Source of the DNA: Roseateles sp049532965
GTDB lineage: Bacteria; Pseudomonadota; Gammaproteobacteria; Burkholderiales; Burkholderiaceae_C
Assembly: GCF_049532965.1 (NCBI RefSeq)
Contig: NZ_CP186694.1
Span: 5,146,001 to 5,210,000, forward strand
Direction: 5' to 3'
Length of the DNA: 64,000 nt
Of this stretch, positions 34,611 through 42,271 are shown piece after piece. Position 1 is the stretch's first letter. Each line of letters opens with the position of its first letter. Both the position numbers and the translations under genes were made by a program. The notes beneath the pieces were generated by a model. That model saw only the letters and a program-made list of their open reading frames with translations, had not been told where the DNA came from and did no database searches.

Positions 34611-35522
34611 ATGACGACATTGCCTGCACGAGTGACGCTGGTGGACGTGGGTCCGCGCGACGGCCTTCAGAACGAGAAGGCGCAGGTCGGCACCGCCGAC
34701 AAGGCGCGGCTGGTCGCGCTGCTGCAGGACGCTGGCCTGAAGGAGATCGAGGTCACCAGCTTCGTCTCGCCGAAGTGGGTACCGCAGATGGCCGACAACG
34801 CGGCCGTGATGGCGGCAATCGAGCGCCGGCCCGGCGTGCGGCACAGCGTGCTCGTGCCCAACATGAAGGGCCTGGAAGGCGCGCTGCCGACCAGGCCGGA
34901 CGAGGTGGTCGTCTTCGCCGCGGCGTCCGAGGCGTTCTCGCAGAAGAACATCAACTGCTCGATCGCGGAGAGCATCGAGCGCTTCGCCCCCGTCGTGGCC
35001 GCGGCGCACGAGGCCGGATTGAAGGTCCGCGGCGCGCTGTCCTGCGCCGTCGGATGCCCCTACCAGGGCGAGGTCTCGGCGGACGAGGTCGAGCGCGTCG
35101 TCAAGCTGATGAAGGACATCGGCGTCGACCACCTCGGCGTGGCGGACACCATCGGCGTCGGCACGCCGCGCCAGGTGCAGGCCGCGATGGCACGGGCGCT
35201 GAAGCACTATCCGCTGGTCGAGGTCAGCGGGCATTTCCACGACACCTACGGCCAGGCGCTGACCAACATCTACGCCTGCCTGGAAATGGGCATCCACACC
35301 TTCGACGCCAGCGTCGCCGGACTGGGCGGCTGTCCGTATGCGAAGGGCGCGACCGGCAACGTCGCGACCGAGGACGTGGTGTTCCTGCTCAACGGCCTGG
35401 GCATCGACACCGGCATCGACCTGGACAAGCTGGTCGACGCCGGCGCGTTCATTTCGGGCGTGCTGGGCCGGCCGCCGGTGTCGCGCGTGGGCAGGGCGAT
35501 CCTGGCCAAGCGTAACGGGTAA
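34611..35522 (+). CDS. liuE: hydroxymethylglutaryl-CoA lyase
   Basis: 303 aa TIM-barrel HMG-CoA lyase. VTLVDVGPRDGLQNEK (metal Asp and catalytic Arg), SFVSPKWVPQMAD, the SGHFHDTYGQALTN metal histidines, and the signature GLGGCPYAKGATGNVATEDV with the active-site cysteine. It splits HMG-CoA to acetyl-CoA and acetoacetate, ending the leucine route started by liuB/D and liuC. It is separated from liuD by the palindrome cluster. liuA (isovaleryl-CoA dehydrogenase) is not in the window. Confidence 0.96.
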   Translation: MTTLPARVTLVDVGPRDGLQNEKAQVGTADKARLVALLQDAGLKEIEVTSFVSPKWVPQMADNAAVMAAIERRPGVRHSVLVPNMKGLEGALPTRPDEVVVFAAASEAFSQKNINCSIAESIERFAPVVAAAHEAGLKVRGALSCAVGCPYQGEVSADEVERVVKLMKDIGVDHLGVADTIGVGTPRQVQAAMARALKHYPLVEVSGHFHDTYGQALTNIYACLEMGIHTFDASVAGLGGCPYAKGATGNVATEDVVFLLNGLGIDTGIDLDKLVDAGAFISGVLGRPPVSRVGRAILAKRNG

Positions 35523-35543
35523 GGCCAGGCCTTCAGCTACCGG

Positions 35544-36311
35544 TCAGAGGTCGAAGAGCGTTCCCAGGAACGCTGCAATCTGCCTCAGACGATCCAGCTT
35601 CATGCTTTCGGCACCCAGCCACGCGTTGTCCTGAATCGAAACCTGGACGGCTTTGCCGGGGCGCAGAAGAGTCGCGATCGCGCCTATCAGCGCCTTCTTC
35701 TGTCCGGCTGGCAAGTGAAGGTCCTTGAAGACCGACCTCGGACAATGAGGCATCGCTGCCGCGATGAACTCCTTGGCCAGCCGCAGGTGCTCGGGGTATG
35801 CGGCTGTGCTGCACTCGAGCAACAGATCTTCGAGCGTGCCGAGTGACTTGTTGTCCGGGAGGACGTAGATCCCGCAACGCGGCGAACCCATGTGGACCAC
35901 GCCGGGTTGCGGCGGAAAGGTTACGGGAGCGTCGACCAACAGATCCAACAGGTGCGAGTGGCGGTCTTCCGGCGTCTCCTTCGAATCGGAATCGAGAATT
36001 GCTCCCACGGCGGCGAATTCTCCCGGGCCTACCTGCCTGAACGTATCCTGAAAGCTCTCCGCGATCCTCGAGTCGCCGCCCGCTGCATGGACGGCAATGG
36101 CCAGATCCTCGTTCTGAAGAAAGGCAGGGACGGGAACCCGCTTGAGCAGGTCACCTTCGTGCGGAAACTTTCGCGGGATCAACGGCATCAATTGCGACTC
36201 GAGTTGAGCCTGCTGAGCCACTCGAGTGAGCGATGCGAGGTCCTTCAGAAGGCGACAGACAAACTCGACATCGTGGGGTCCCTCGACCACCAAGTAACCC
36301 AACTTCCGCAT
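35544..36311 (-). CDS. DUF3226/TOPRIM-like protein, partner of an ATPase (possible defence nuclease)
   Basis: 255 aa. The N-terminus GYLVVEGPHDVEFVCRLLK has the conserved TOPRIM glutamate (VVEGxxD), and AILDSDSKETPEDR near residue 105 supplies the DxD pair. This is the DUF3226 pattern, distantly related to OLD and DUF4435 nucleases. The Lys at the LPDNKSLGTLEDLLL segment also fits. It lies eight bases behind the ATPase gene, in the same lower-GC patch. The pair recalls two-gene AAA + TOPRIM systems (PARIS AriA/AriB, Gabija, OLD), in which the TOPRIM protein is the effector nuclease. Function is inferred, not shown. Confidence 0.7.
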   Translation of the reverse strand: MRKLGYLVVEGPHDVEFVCRLLKDLASLTRVAQQAQLESQLMPLIPRKFPHEGDLLKRVPVPAFLQNEDLAIAVHAAGGDSRIAESFQDTFRQVGPGEFAAVGAILDSDSKETPEDRHSHLLDLLVDAPVTFPPQPGVVHMGSPRCGIYVLPDNKSLGTLEDLLLECSTAAYPEHLRLAKEFIAAAMPHCPRSVFKDLHLPAGQKKALIGAIATLLRPGKAVQVSIQDNAWLGAESMKLDRLRQIAAFLGTLFDL

Positions 36312-36319
36312 GCGACTGC

Positions 36320-37447
36320 TTACCTGATATCGAGTCCTCGCTCATAGCGGAGCCGCTTGAGCGAGTCGAAGGGGAAATGTTGACATTCGGTCCGCTCATC
36401 CCCCTGCTTGATCCGATAGGCGGCGAGATCGTGCGCATCGACCTCTGCGGCAAGCAGGGCATCCACTGCATCCAGACTGTGGGTAGTTGCAAAGACCTGA
36501 ACGCCGAGTTCGCGGGTTACGCGTGCAAGCCACTTGACGACCTTCGGGAGCGAGTCGATGTGGATGCCAAGCTCAATTTCGTCAAGTAGCAAGACACCAC
36601 CGCGCCCGAGTGTCGTTAGCGTGGTAGCCATGAGGAGGCAACGGCGCATCGCGTCCCCGAAGACCGAAAGAGGGGCGACCCCCAACTGCCGATGCTTGAT
36701 GTAGATCGCAGGGCGACCTGCATCAAATGAGGCCACCTCGACTCTGATGACGTCCTCGTCGAACTGCTTCATGAGCTCCAGTAGCAGCGAGTCGTCATCA
36801 AGAAACAACTGCTCGGAACGCTTTCCAACCTGAAGCGTGTTGAGTTGGTAGGAGTAGGGCAGGAGCGCTGCATACGCAACGCCATGCTCTCCCCTTCGAA
36901 CCAACTGACGAGTGGCAATCGGAAGGAAATGATTGTCAGCGCTGCTGATCAGCAGCGGACGGGATCGAGCGGGATGGGCAGGGGGCCCCGATCCATCGGC
37001 CCAGGTGAGCAGGCTCGTGATGGAGCAATTGCGAACTGACCGAACCTCTGCCTCGCCGTCCGGGTCCGCGAGCTCCTGGGCAGCGAAGAACTCACGATAA
37101 GAGGCGTCGACCGTTCGAATTGGATGATTGCCGGAAGCCGTGAAGCGGCACTCCATCCGGAGTTCGTCTTCCTCATCTTCAATCCATGGGCCCGGGTTCG
37201 CAAAGCACCAACGCAGAGAGGCCAGGATCGACTCATCCAACCGACCAAAATCTCGACGTCGTATTACGTGGACCCATTCATGTCCCGTGGCCGGGAGGCA
37301 TAGCAATGCGATTGACTCCAGCACACTCGTTTTTCCCGAGTTGTTCCCTCCGACGAAGACATTGATGCCTCGAAGGTTCTTCACTTCCAGGGAGCGAAGT
37401 CCTCGGAAACCGTCTGCAGAGAATTCAGTGAAGGGAAGGGCGGTCAT
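36320..37447 (-). CDS. AAA_15/AAA_21-type (OLD/AriA-like) ATPase
   Basis: 375 aa ABC-class ATPase without an SMC coiled coil. Walker A GGNNSGKTSVLESIALL at about residues 33-50, a signature-like region near 265 (PLSVFGDAMRRCLL), Walker B GGVLLLDEIELGIH near 285, and the H-loop ATTHSLDAVDAL near 320. FSADGFRGLRSLEVKNLRGINVFVG is the usual opening of this family. It is first in a two-gene unit with the TOPRIM protein. Base composition is clearly lower than neighbours: a hand count of 36721-36780 gives 32 G/C of 60. Horizontal acquisition and an anti-phage role are inferred. Confidence 0.8.
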   Translation of the reverse strand: MTALPFTEFSADGFRGLRSLEVKNLRGINVFVGGNNSGKTSVLESIALLCLPATGHEWVHVIRRRDFGRLDESILASLRWCFANPGPWIEDEEDELRMECRFTASGNHPIRTVDASYREFFAAQELADPDGEAEVRSVRNCSITSLLTWADGSGPPAHPARSRPLLISSADNHFLPIATRQLVRRGEHGVAYAALLPYSYQLNTLQVGKRSEQLFLDDDSLLLELMKQFDEDVIRVEVASFDAGRPAIYIKHRQLGVAPLSVFGDAMRRCLLMATTLTTLGRGGVLLLDEIELGIHIDSLPKVVKWLARVTRELGVQVFATTHSLDAVDALLAAEVDAHDLAAYRIKQGDERTECQHFPFDSLKRLRYERGLDIR

Positions 37448-37527
37448 GTGGAGATGGGCGCGGTCGAAGGTCCGGCCGCGCTAGTGTAGGCCTGAGGGAA
37501 GCCAGGCGCCGTGCGCGCTCCCGATGG

Positions 37528-37974
37528 TCACCCTCTGACCCGTTCCACAAACCACCACAGGTGCCCGTCGAGGTCGAGCACGCCGTAGTTCTTGTCGGCC
37601 CAGTACTCCGGGCCGTAGTCCTCGACCTTCGGCTCGTGGACGATCCGCGCGCCGGCCCTGCGTGCGCGCTCGCAGTGCGCCTCGGCATCGTCGACGTAGA
37701 TCATCAGGCTCTGCGTGTTGGCGCCGCCCACGCCGGTCGGACTGCGCAGCGGAATGCCAAAGCGCTGCGAGCGCGCCCCATCGCCGCCTTCGCTGACCAT
37801 GATCAGCGCCTCTCCGTACGTCAACTGGCTGTGGACGACCTCCCCATCCTCGCCATCGACGCGCAACTGCACTTCGAACCCGAAGGCTTCGCACAACCAC
37901 GGGATCGCTTTCGCGGCGCTGTCATAGAACACGGCGCTGGACAGTCGCGGCCAGCCGGCTGGCGTGGGTTTCAT
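37528..37974 (-). CDS. VOC-family (glyoxalase/bleomycin-resistance-like) protein
   Basis: 148 aa, one full VOC module of two beta-alpha-beta-beta-beta units: SSAVFYDSAAKAIPWLCEAFGFE and LMIYVDDAEAHCERARRAGARIVHEPKVEDYG, ending VLDLDGHLWWFVE. This is the PhnB-like subgroup of unknown substrate; metal ligands (H/E) are only partly obvious. The start at 37974 follows AGGGAG; an upstream extension of the same frame is rejected. Stand-alone gene between the ATPase cassette and a divergent phosphoribosyltransferase. Confidence 0.82.
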   Translation of the reverse strand: MKPTPAGWPRLSSAVFYDSAAKAIPWLCEAFGFEVQLRVDGEDGEVVHSQLTYGEALIMVSEGGDGARSQRFGIPLRSPTGVGGANTQSLMIYVDDAEAHCERARRAGARIVHEPKVEDYGPEYWADKNYGVLDLDGHLWWFVERVRG

Positions 37975-38111
37975 GGGAGCTCCCTGTCGAGGAAAGCCCC
38001 AGCTTAGGCGTCGTACTCCCTCCTTCGCAAGCCGGATTCGCGACCGGCTCATCTCGAACCATCTGTTCCACTCGCCAACCAAGCGCCTTTCAACGTTCGA
38101 AAGGCGTGTTG

Positions 38112-38693
38112 ATGAAAGTTTCCCTGCGACAGATCGACGGTCCGTGGACCGCCGGCTACGTGCTGGACAAGCACTTGCTCCGCAGCGTCTACCTGGGCGA
38201 CGACAGCCAGGGTCAACCCCGGCTCGAGCACATCCGCACGGATGTCGGCGAGGCGGTTTTCCAGCTCAAGCACCGCGGCGACAGGCAGCAGGCCGAGGTG
38301 CTCGCCGCCGCCTTGCGCGAACACGTCCTGCCTCGGCTCGGGCAGGTCGGCTTTCTCGTGCCGATGCCGCCCTCGCGCATGCGTCCCTGGCAGCCCGTGT
38401 CCGCCGTGGCGCGCGCGCTGGCGCTGCAGATGCGTCTGCCCATCTTCGAACGCCTGCTGCTGCGCGCGCCGCTGTCGCGGCCGTTGACGGACATGCCGAC
38501 CCGCGAAGAACGGTTGCTCGCCCTGTCCGGTGCGTTCTCGCTGCACGACGAGATCCACAACCAGGGCATGTGGAACGCGCTGCTGATCGACGACATGGTC
38601 GACAGCGGCGCCACGCTGGAGGCCGCCAGCCTGGTGCTGCGCAAGTACCGCAAGGTGAACCACCTGTACGTCGCCGCACTCGCGTGGCAGTGA
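38112..38693 (+). CDS. ComF/phosphoribosyltransferase-family protein
   Basis: 193 aa. The PRPP-binding motif NALLIDDMVDSGATLEAAS is at about residues 150-168, preceded by VPMPPSRMRPWQPVSAVARALA, which resembles the ComF central segment. No N-terminal zinc finger is visible, unlike classical ComF, so this is a general type I PRTase-like protein whose role may lie in DNA uptake or nucleotide salvage. The ATG is preceded by AAAGG; GTG and TTG codons immediately upstream are alternatives. It converges on the peroxiredoxin gene, with a strong hairpin between. Confidence 0.75.
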   Translation: MKVSLRQIDGPWTAGYVLDKHLLRSVYLGDDSQGQPRLEHIRTDVGEAVFQLKHRGDRQQAEVLAAALREHVLPRLGQVGFLVPMPPSRMRPWQPVSAVARALALQMRLPIFERLLLRAPLSRPLTDMPTREERLLALSGAFSLHDEIHNQGMWNALLIDDMVDSGATLEAASLVLRKYRKVNHLYVAALAWQ

Positions 38694-38729
38694 GGCGCCG
38701 CGCCGGTCCCGCTCGCGGGCTCAAGGAGG

Positions 38730-38766
38730 AAGGGCCGGAGCCCTCTGTCGAGGGGCCCCGGCCCTT
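38730..38766. terminator. bidirectional hairpin terminator
   Basis: AAGGGCCGG (38730-38738) pairs with CCGGCCCTT (38758-38766); the loop has further CCTC/GAGG pairing. GCTTCT follows on the plus strand and CCTCCTT on the minus strand. It sits between two convergent genes. Confidence 0.6.
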
Positions 38767-38788
38767 GCTTCTGGCGGCCAGGCCGCGA

Positions 38789-39448
38789 TCACTTGGGCTG
38801 CTTCACGATCCGCAGGTAAGGCTTGGGCGCCTTCCAGCCTTCGGGATAGATCGTCTTGGCCTCGTCGTCGGACACCGAGCCGGCAATGATGACGTCGTCA
38901 CCCTGCTTCCAGTTCACCGGCGTCGCGACGCGATGCTTGGCGGTCAGCTGCATCGAGTCCAGCACGCGCAGGATCTCGTCGAAATTGCGACCCGTCGTCA
39001 TCGGATAGGTCAGCATCAGCTTGATCTTCTTGTCGGGTCCGACGATGAACACCGAACGCACCGTCGCGTTCGTCGCCGCGGTGCGGCCCTCGGAGGTGCC
39101 CGCCTCGTCCGCGGGCAGCATGTTGTAGAGCTTGGCGACCTTCAGGTCGGTGTCGCCGATCATCGGGTACTTCACGGCCGCGCCCTGCGTCTCCTCGATG
39201 TCCGCGGCCCACTTGGCGTGGTTCTCCACCGGATCGATTGACAGCCCGATCAGCTTGGCATTGCGCTTGGTGAACTCGGGCTCGATGCGGGCCATGTAGC
39301 CCAGCTCGGTCGTGCACACCGGCGTGAAGTCCTTCGGATGCGAGAACAGGATGGCCCAGCTGTCGCCGATCCACTGGTGGAAGTCGATCTCCCCGTGCGT
39401 GGTCTGGGCGGTGAAGTTGGGGGCGGTGTCGTTGATGCGCAGAGACAT
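38789..39448 (-). CDS. 1-Cys peroxiredoxin (Prx6-type)
   Basis: 219 aa. The peroxidatic cysteine is in SHPKDFTPVCTTELGYMARI (PxxxTxxC form) with the catalytic Arg later in the TAATNATVRSVFIV region. The C-terminal domain (VATPVNWKQGDDVIIAGSVSDDEAKTIYPEGWK) is the Prx6/1-Cys hallmark. It reduces hydroperoxides in the cytosol. GGAG precedes the ATG; three extra codons upstream also read in frame. Single gene; the reductant partner is not in the neighbourhood. Confidence 0.94.
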   Translation of the reverse strand: MSLRINDTAPNFTAQTTHGEIDFHQWIGDSWAILFSHPKDFTPVCTTELGYMARIEPEFTKRNAKLIGLSIDPVENHAKWAADIEETQGAAVKYPMIGDTDLKVAKLYNMLPADEAGTSEGRTAATNATVRSVFIVGPDKKIKLMLTYPMTTGRNFDEILRVLDSMQLTAKHRVATPVNWKQGDDVIIAGSVSDDEAKTIYPEGWKAPKPYLRIVKQPK

Positions 39449-39656
39449 GGTGGGCTCCAAGGTTGAACGGCGCGTCGCCTCGCGCGCAAGCGCGACGGCG
39501 ATCGGGCAAGCCGGACGATTCTCGTCGTCAATCCATCGTCGGACGGTGGCGGAGCGACATTCTTGTCCCCCATGGTGACGACGACGAGAGTCTGCCCAAT
39601 GGCCTTACTCGCGCGGCGACTTTGCATCTGCGCGGCCCGCATGACAGCGGCCGGGC

Positions 39657-40328
39657 TTAGCCCCCGAAGGCCCAGTTGAATCCGACGCTCCACCATCCCT
39701 CCCTGGGGACGCTCGACGGGGGAATGCTCCTTGCGAAGCTGAGGTCCAGCGACACCTGCGGGGTCAGGAAGTGGCGCACGCCGAGCCGGGCGAGCGGACG
39801 CTCGCCGTCATGGAAGTACTCGGCCAGTGCCTGCCACTTGGCGGTGGGTTGCCATTCCATGGCGATGCCGCGCGCGGTGCGGTCGGCTTCACCGGCCTGG
39901 AAGGTGCGTCCCACGTTCAGGTGGATCGCCAGGTCGTCGCGCGGCGTCCAGGTCAGCGGCACCAGCAAGGTCCGCTGGGAGCGAGGGGCCTCGCCTTGCC
40001 ATCCCAGTGCGCCGACCACCCCGATGGCCAGTTCCGGCCGCAGCGGTGTCGCCCATTTCAGTTGCACGCCGTGGAGGTGCCGTGTGGATGCTCCGTGGGC
40101 GGTTTCGCGATCGGCGTTGACGCCGAGTTCGACACCGAGCAGGTTGCAGCCGACGCCGGCGTGCTGGAGCTGGCGCCGGTCCAGGTCCGATCGCTCGGCC
40201 CAGAGTTCGAGGTTGCATTGGCCGGGATCGTCGATGGCGGCGTCGTCGACCGCATGGTGACCGCCGGCGGCGAGGCAGTGAAAAGGCAACAGCAGGCCGG
40301 CCAGCAAGGCCAGCAGGAAGAACGGCAT
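39657..40328 (-). CDS. putative outer-membrane beta-barrel protein, unknown role
   Basis: 223 aa. Signal peptide MPFFLLALLAGLLLPFHCLA, then alternating polar/hydrophobic strands (VQLKWATPLRPELAIGVVGAL, LAIHLNVGRTFQAGE, MEWQPTAKWQALAEYFHD, VSLDLSFARSIP) and a C-terminal strand ending WWSVGFNWAFGG. This is the look of a small porin-like or acyl-modifying barrel, but I cannot name the family. GGGAG stands eight bases before the ATG at 40328; an upstream part of the frame is very Arg-rich and is rejected. Confidence 0.7.
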   Translation of the reverse strand: MPFFLLALLAGLLLPFHCLAAGGHHAVDDAAIDDPGQCNLELWAERSDLDRRQLQHAGVGCNLLGVELGVNADRETAHGASTRHLHGVQLKWATPLRPELAIGVVGALGWQGEAPRSQRTLLVPLTWTPRDDLAIHLNVGRTFQAGEADRTARGIAMEWQPTAKWQALAEYFHDGERPLARLGVRHFLTPQVSLDLSFARSIPPSSVPREGWWSVGFNWAFGG

Positions 40329-40814
40329 GAGGCATCTCCCGCGCGTGATGCCGCGCTCGCAAAGGCGAACGCGGCGACGGCGCAATACGAAGTGGATCGG
40401 ATCGGGTGAGTCGTCCGAACGGGACGACGGGTGCCAGCAATGGCGATCGATGCGACGGGAGAGGTCAGGCCGCGCGGCGAGGCGCCGCCGGAGTCCGGAT
40501 CAGCGCGTCAGCCGTGCGCGGGCCGTCACGGCTCGCGTCGCGGAGGGACTGGGGGCACTGTCCACGGTGGGCTCCAAAGGCGAAAGGCGCGGATTGTGGC
40601 ACCGGCCCGGCGAGCGGCGCAATCGCGACCGGACGCTGGCGGGTGTCATGCGCACCGAGGAAGCGGACCGCTGTCCGGATGGAAGGCGGCTCCGTGAAGT
40701 CACGGGGTGTAGGCGGATGAGAGCACTGCGGTCTGTTGCAGCGTGGTCTTGCGCGCTGACCGCTTGGAACGTTTGGTTCCAGAATTCTTTCTGTTGGTTT
40801 CTTAAGATGCCGGG
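40329..40814. other. 486-base gap without a supported gene
   Basis: Several frames are open on both strands but all are Arg/Pro/Ala-rich artefacts of GC bias. The last 60 bases are AT-richer: a TGGAAC/GTTCCA hairpin (40765-40781) followed by a T-rich run up to the CAP gene. This suggests a promoter region or a terminator-like element. Confidence 0.6.
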
Positions 40815-41459
40815 ATGGCACCGACTTCCAACACGCCGGCTCACCGGCGGTCCTTCATGCCGACGATTGCCGCCGCTCTGCTGGCGCTGGGTCTGGGCGC
40901 CTGCGGCGGCGGTGGGGGCGATACGCCCGAGGCCGGCGGCACGCCCGCCTCCACGCCACCCCCGACCACCACGCCGCCTCCGACCACGACGCCTCCCACG
41001 CCGACCCCGGTCACGGGCACCTGCGACCTGCCCAACTTCAAGCAGGAGTTGCTCGACCGCATCAACGCGCTGCGCGCCTCCGGCGCCAGCTGCGGCAGTT
41101 CAGGAAACTTTCCCGCCGTCGCGCCGCTGGTGTGGAACGACAAGCTGACGCTGGCCGCCGACGGCCACGCGCTGGACATGGCCGCGAAGAACTACTTCAG
41201 CCACGACAGCCAGGATGGCCGCACCTTCGTCGATCGCATCAACGCCGCGAACTATGCGTGGAGCGCGGTCGGCGAGAACATCGCCGCCGGACAGCCGACC
41301 GTGGAGGCGGTGATGACCTCCTGGCGCAACAGCGCCGGCCACTGCGCCAACCTGATGTCGGCCAACTTCGTCGATGTCGGCGTCGCCTGCCGGCCGGCCG
41401 CGTCGTCGGCCAACGCGTACAGCAAGTACTGGGTCATGGACCTGGGCAAGCCGCGCTGA
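40815..41459 (+). CDS. CAP/SCP-domain secreted lipoprotein
   Basis: 214 aa. Lipoprotein signal with lipobox LGAC (Cys near residue 30), a Gly tract and a Pro/Thr repeat linker (TPPPTTTPPPTTTPP) spanning the periplasm or surface. A bacterial CAP domain follows: NFKQELLDRINALRASG, PLVWNDKLTLAADGHALDMA, YFSHDSQDGRTFVDRINAANY, ENIAAG, and SWRNSAGHCANLMSANFVDVGVAC. The His/Glu cavity residues are kept. CAP proteins in bacteria have various or unknown roles. The start could instead be the Met 14 codons downstream, directly before the hydrophobic helix. Confidence 0.9.
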   Translation: MAPTSNTPAHRRSFMPTIAAALLALGLGACGGGGGDTPEAGGTPASTPPPTTTPPPTTTPPTPTPVTGTCDLPNFKQELLDRINALRASGASCGSSGNFPAVAPLVWNDKLTLAADGHALDMAAKNYFSHDSQDGRTFVDRINAANYAWSAVGENIAAGQPTVEAVMTSWRNSAGHCANLMSANFVDVGVACRPAASSANAYSKYWVMDLGKPR

Positions 41460-41517
41460 TGCCAACGACCCGGGCCCGCTTGCGAGTGGGACCGCGCCTC
41501 GGGCCGGTGGCATCGGG

Positions 41518-42228
41518 TCAGGCGCGCCGCGGGCGCCGCACGGCGCGCAGCTTGCCGCTGCCACCGCCGCCGCAATAGAACAGGTCGGCCCCGTCCGACT
41601 CCAGGCCACTGATGCCGGCATTCGCGGGCATCGCCAGGCGCTCGACCACAGTGCCGTCCTTTGGGTCCAGCCGGCGCAACTCGCTCTCATCGCCTTCCCA
41701 GGTGGCGTGCCACAACTCGCCGTCGACCCAGGTGACGCCTGTGACGAAGCGATTCGACTCGATGGTGCGGCGCACCGCGCCGGTCTCCGGATCGATCTGG
41801 ACGATCTTGCGATCGCGGTACTGGCCGACCCACAGACTGCCCTCTGCCCAGGTCAGGCCGGAATCGCTGCCCTGACCCGATGGGGCGGGAATGGAGCCGA
41901 CGACCCGCCCATCGGCAGGATCGATCTTCTGGATGCGCGTGTCGGCGATCTGGTAAAGGTGCCGGCCGTCGAAGGCTGTGCCGGCGTCGGCCGCGCAGGG
42001 CAGCGTCCGCTGGACCTCGCCGCTCGAGGGATCGATCGCCAGCAACCCCAAGGCCGTGGCCGCCCAGACGCGATCGCCGTCGTGGCTCACGCCCGCGATC
42101 GATGGTGCGCCCGGGTAGGGCCCGTACTCGCGGACGACCTCCGCCGCCCGGGCAGGCGGCAGCGCGGCGTTGGAACTCATGAGCGCCCCGTTATGCGGGT
42201 CGCAGGCTTGGTGCTCGGTGGTGGACAT
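41518..42228 (-). CDS. beta-propeller protein (YncE/glutaminyl-cyclotransferase-like)
   Basis: 236 aa, no signal peptide. Repeated blades of about 42 residues have the form G-D/R-x-(L/V)-W-x-(A/G)-x-x-x-x-x-(I/L)-x-x-I-D-P-x-(T/S/D)-G-x-V, for example LYQIADTRIQKIDPADGRVV, LWVGQYRDRKIVQIDPETGA and LWHATWEGDESELRRLDPKDG. This matches NHL/YVTN-type propellers. AAGGAGATC precedes the ATG at 42228. It is 43 bases behind a TPR/HTH regulator read in the same direction, so the pair is probably one unit. Ligand unknown. Confidence 0.75.
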   Translation of the reverse strand: MSTTEHQACDPHNGALMSSNAALPPARAAEVVREYGPYPGAPSIAGVSHDGDRVWAATALGLLAIDPSSGEVQRTLPCAADAGTAFDGRHLYQIADTRIQKIDPADGRVVGSIPAPSGQGSDSGLTWAEGSLWVGQYRDRKIVQIDPETGAVRRTIESNRFVTGVTWVDGELWHATWEGDESELRRLDPKDGTVVERLAMPANAGISGLESDGADLFYCGGGGSGKLRAVRRPRRA

Positions 42229-42271
42229 CAGGATCTCCTTAGCAGCGAACCGTCGCCGCATGGACGCCAAT

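Noticed and set aside
40765..40781. Intrinsic terminator (TGGAAC/GTTCCA plus T-rich run)
   Set aside because: No gene upstream on that strand for it to terminate and the stem is short; kept only as a note in the gap entry.
40406..40821. Small ORFs on both strands of the 40.3-40.8 kb gap
   Set aside because: Short, overlapping, Arg/Pro-rich, without RBS or family resemblance.
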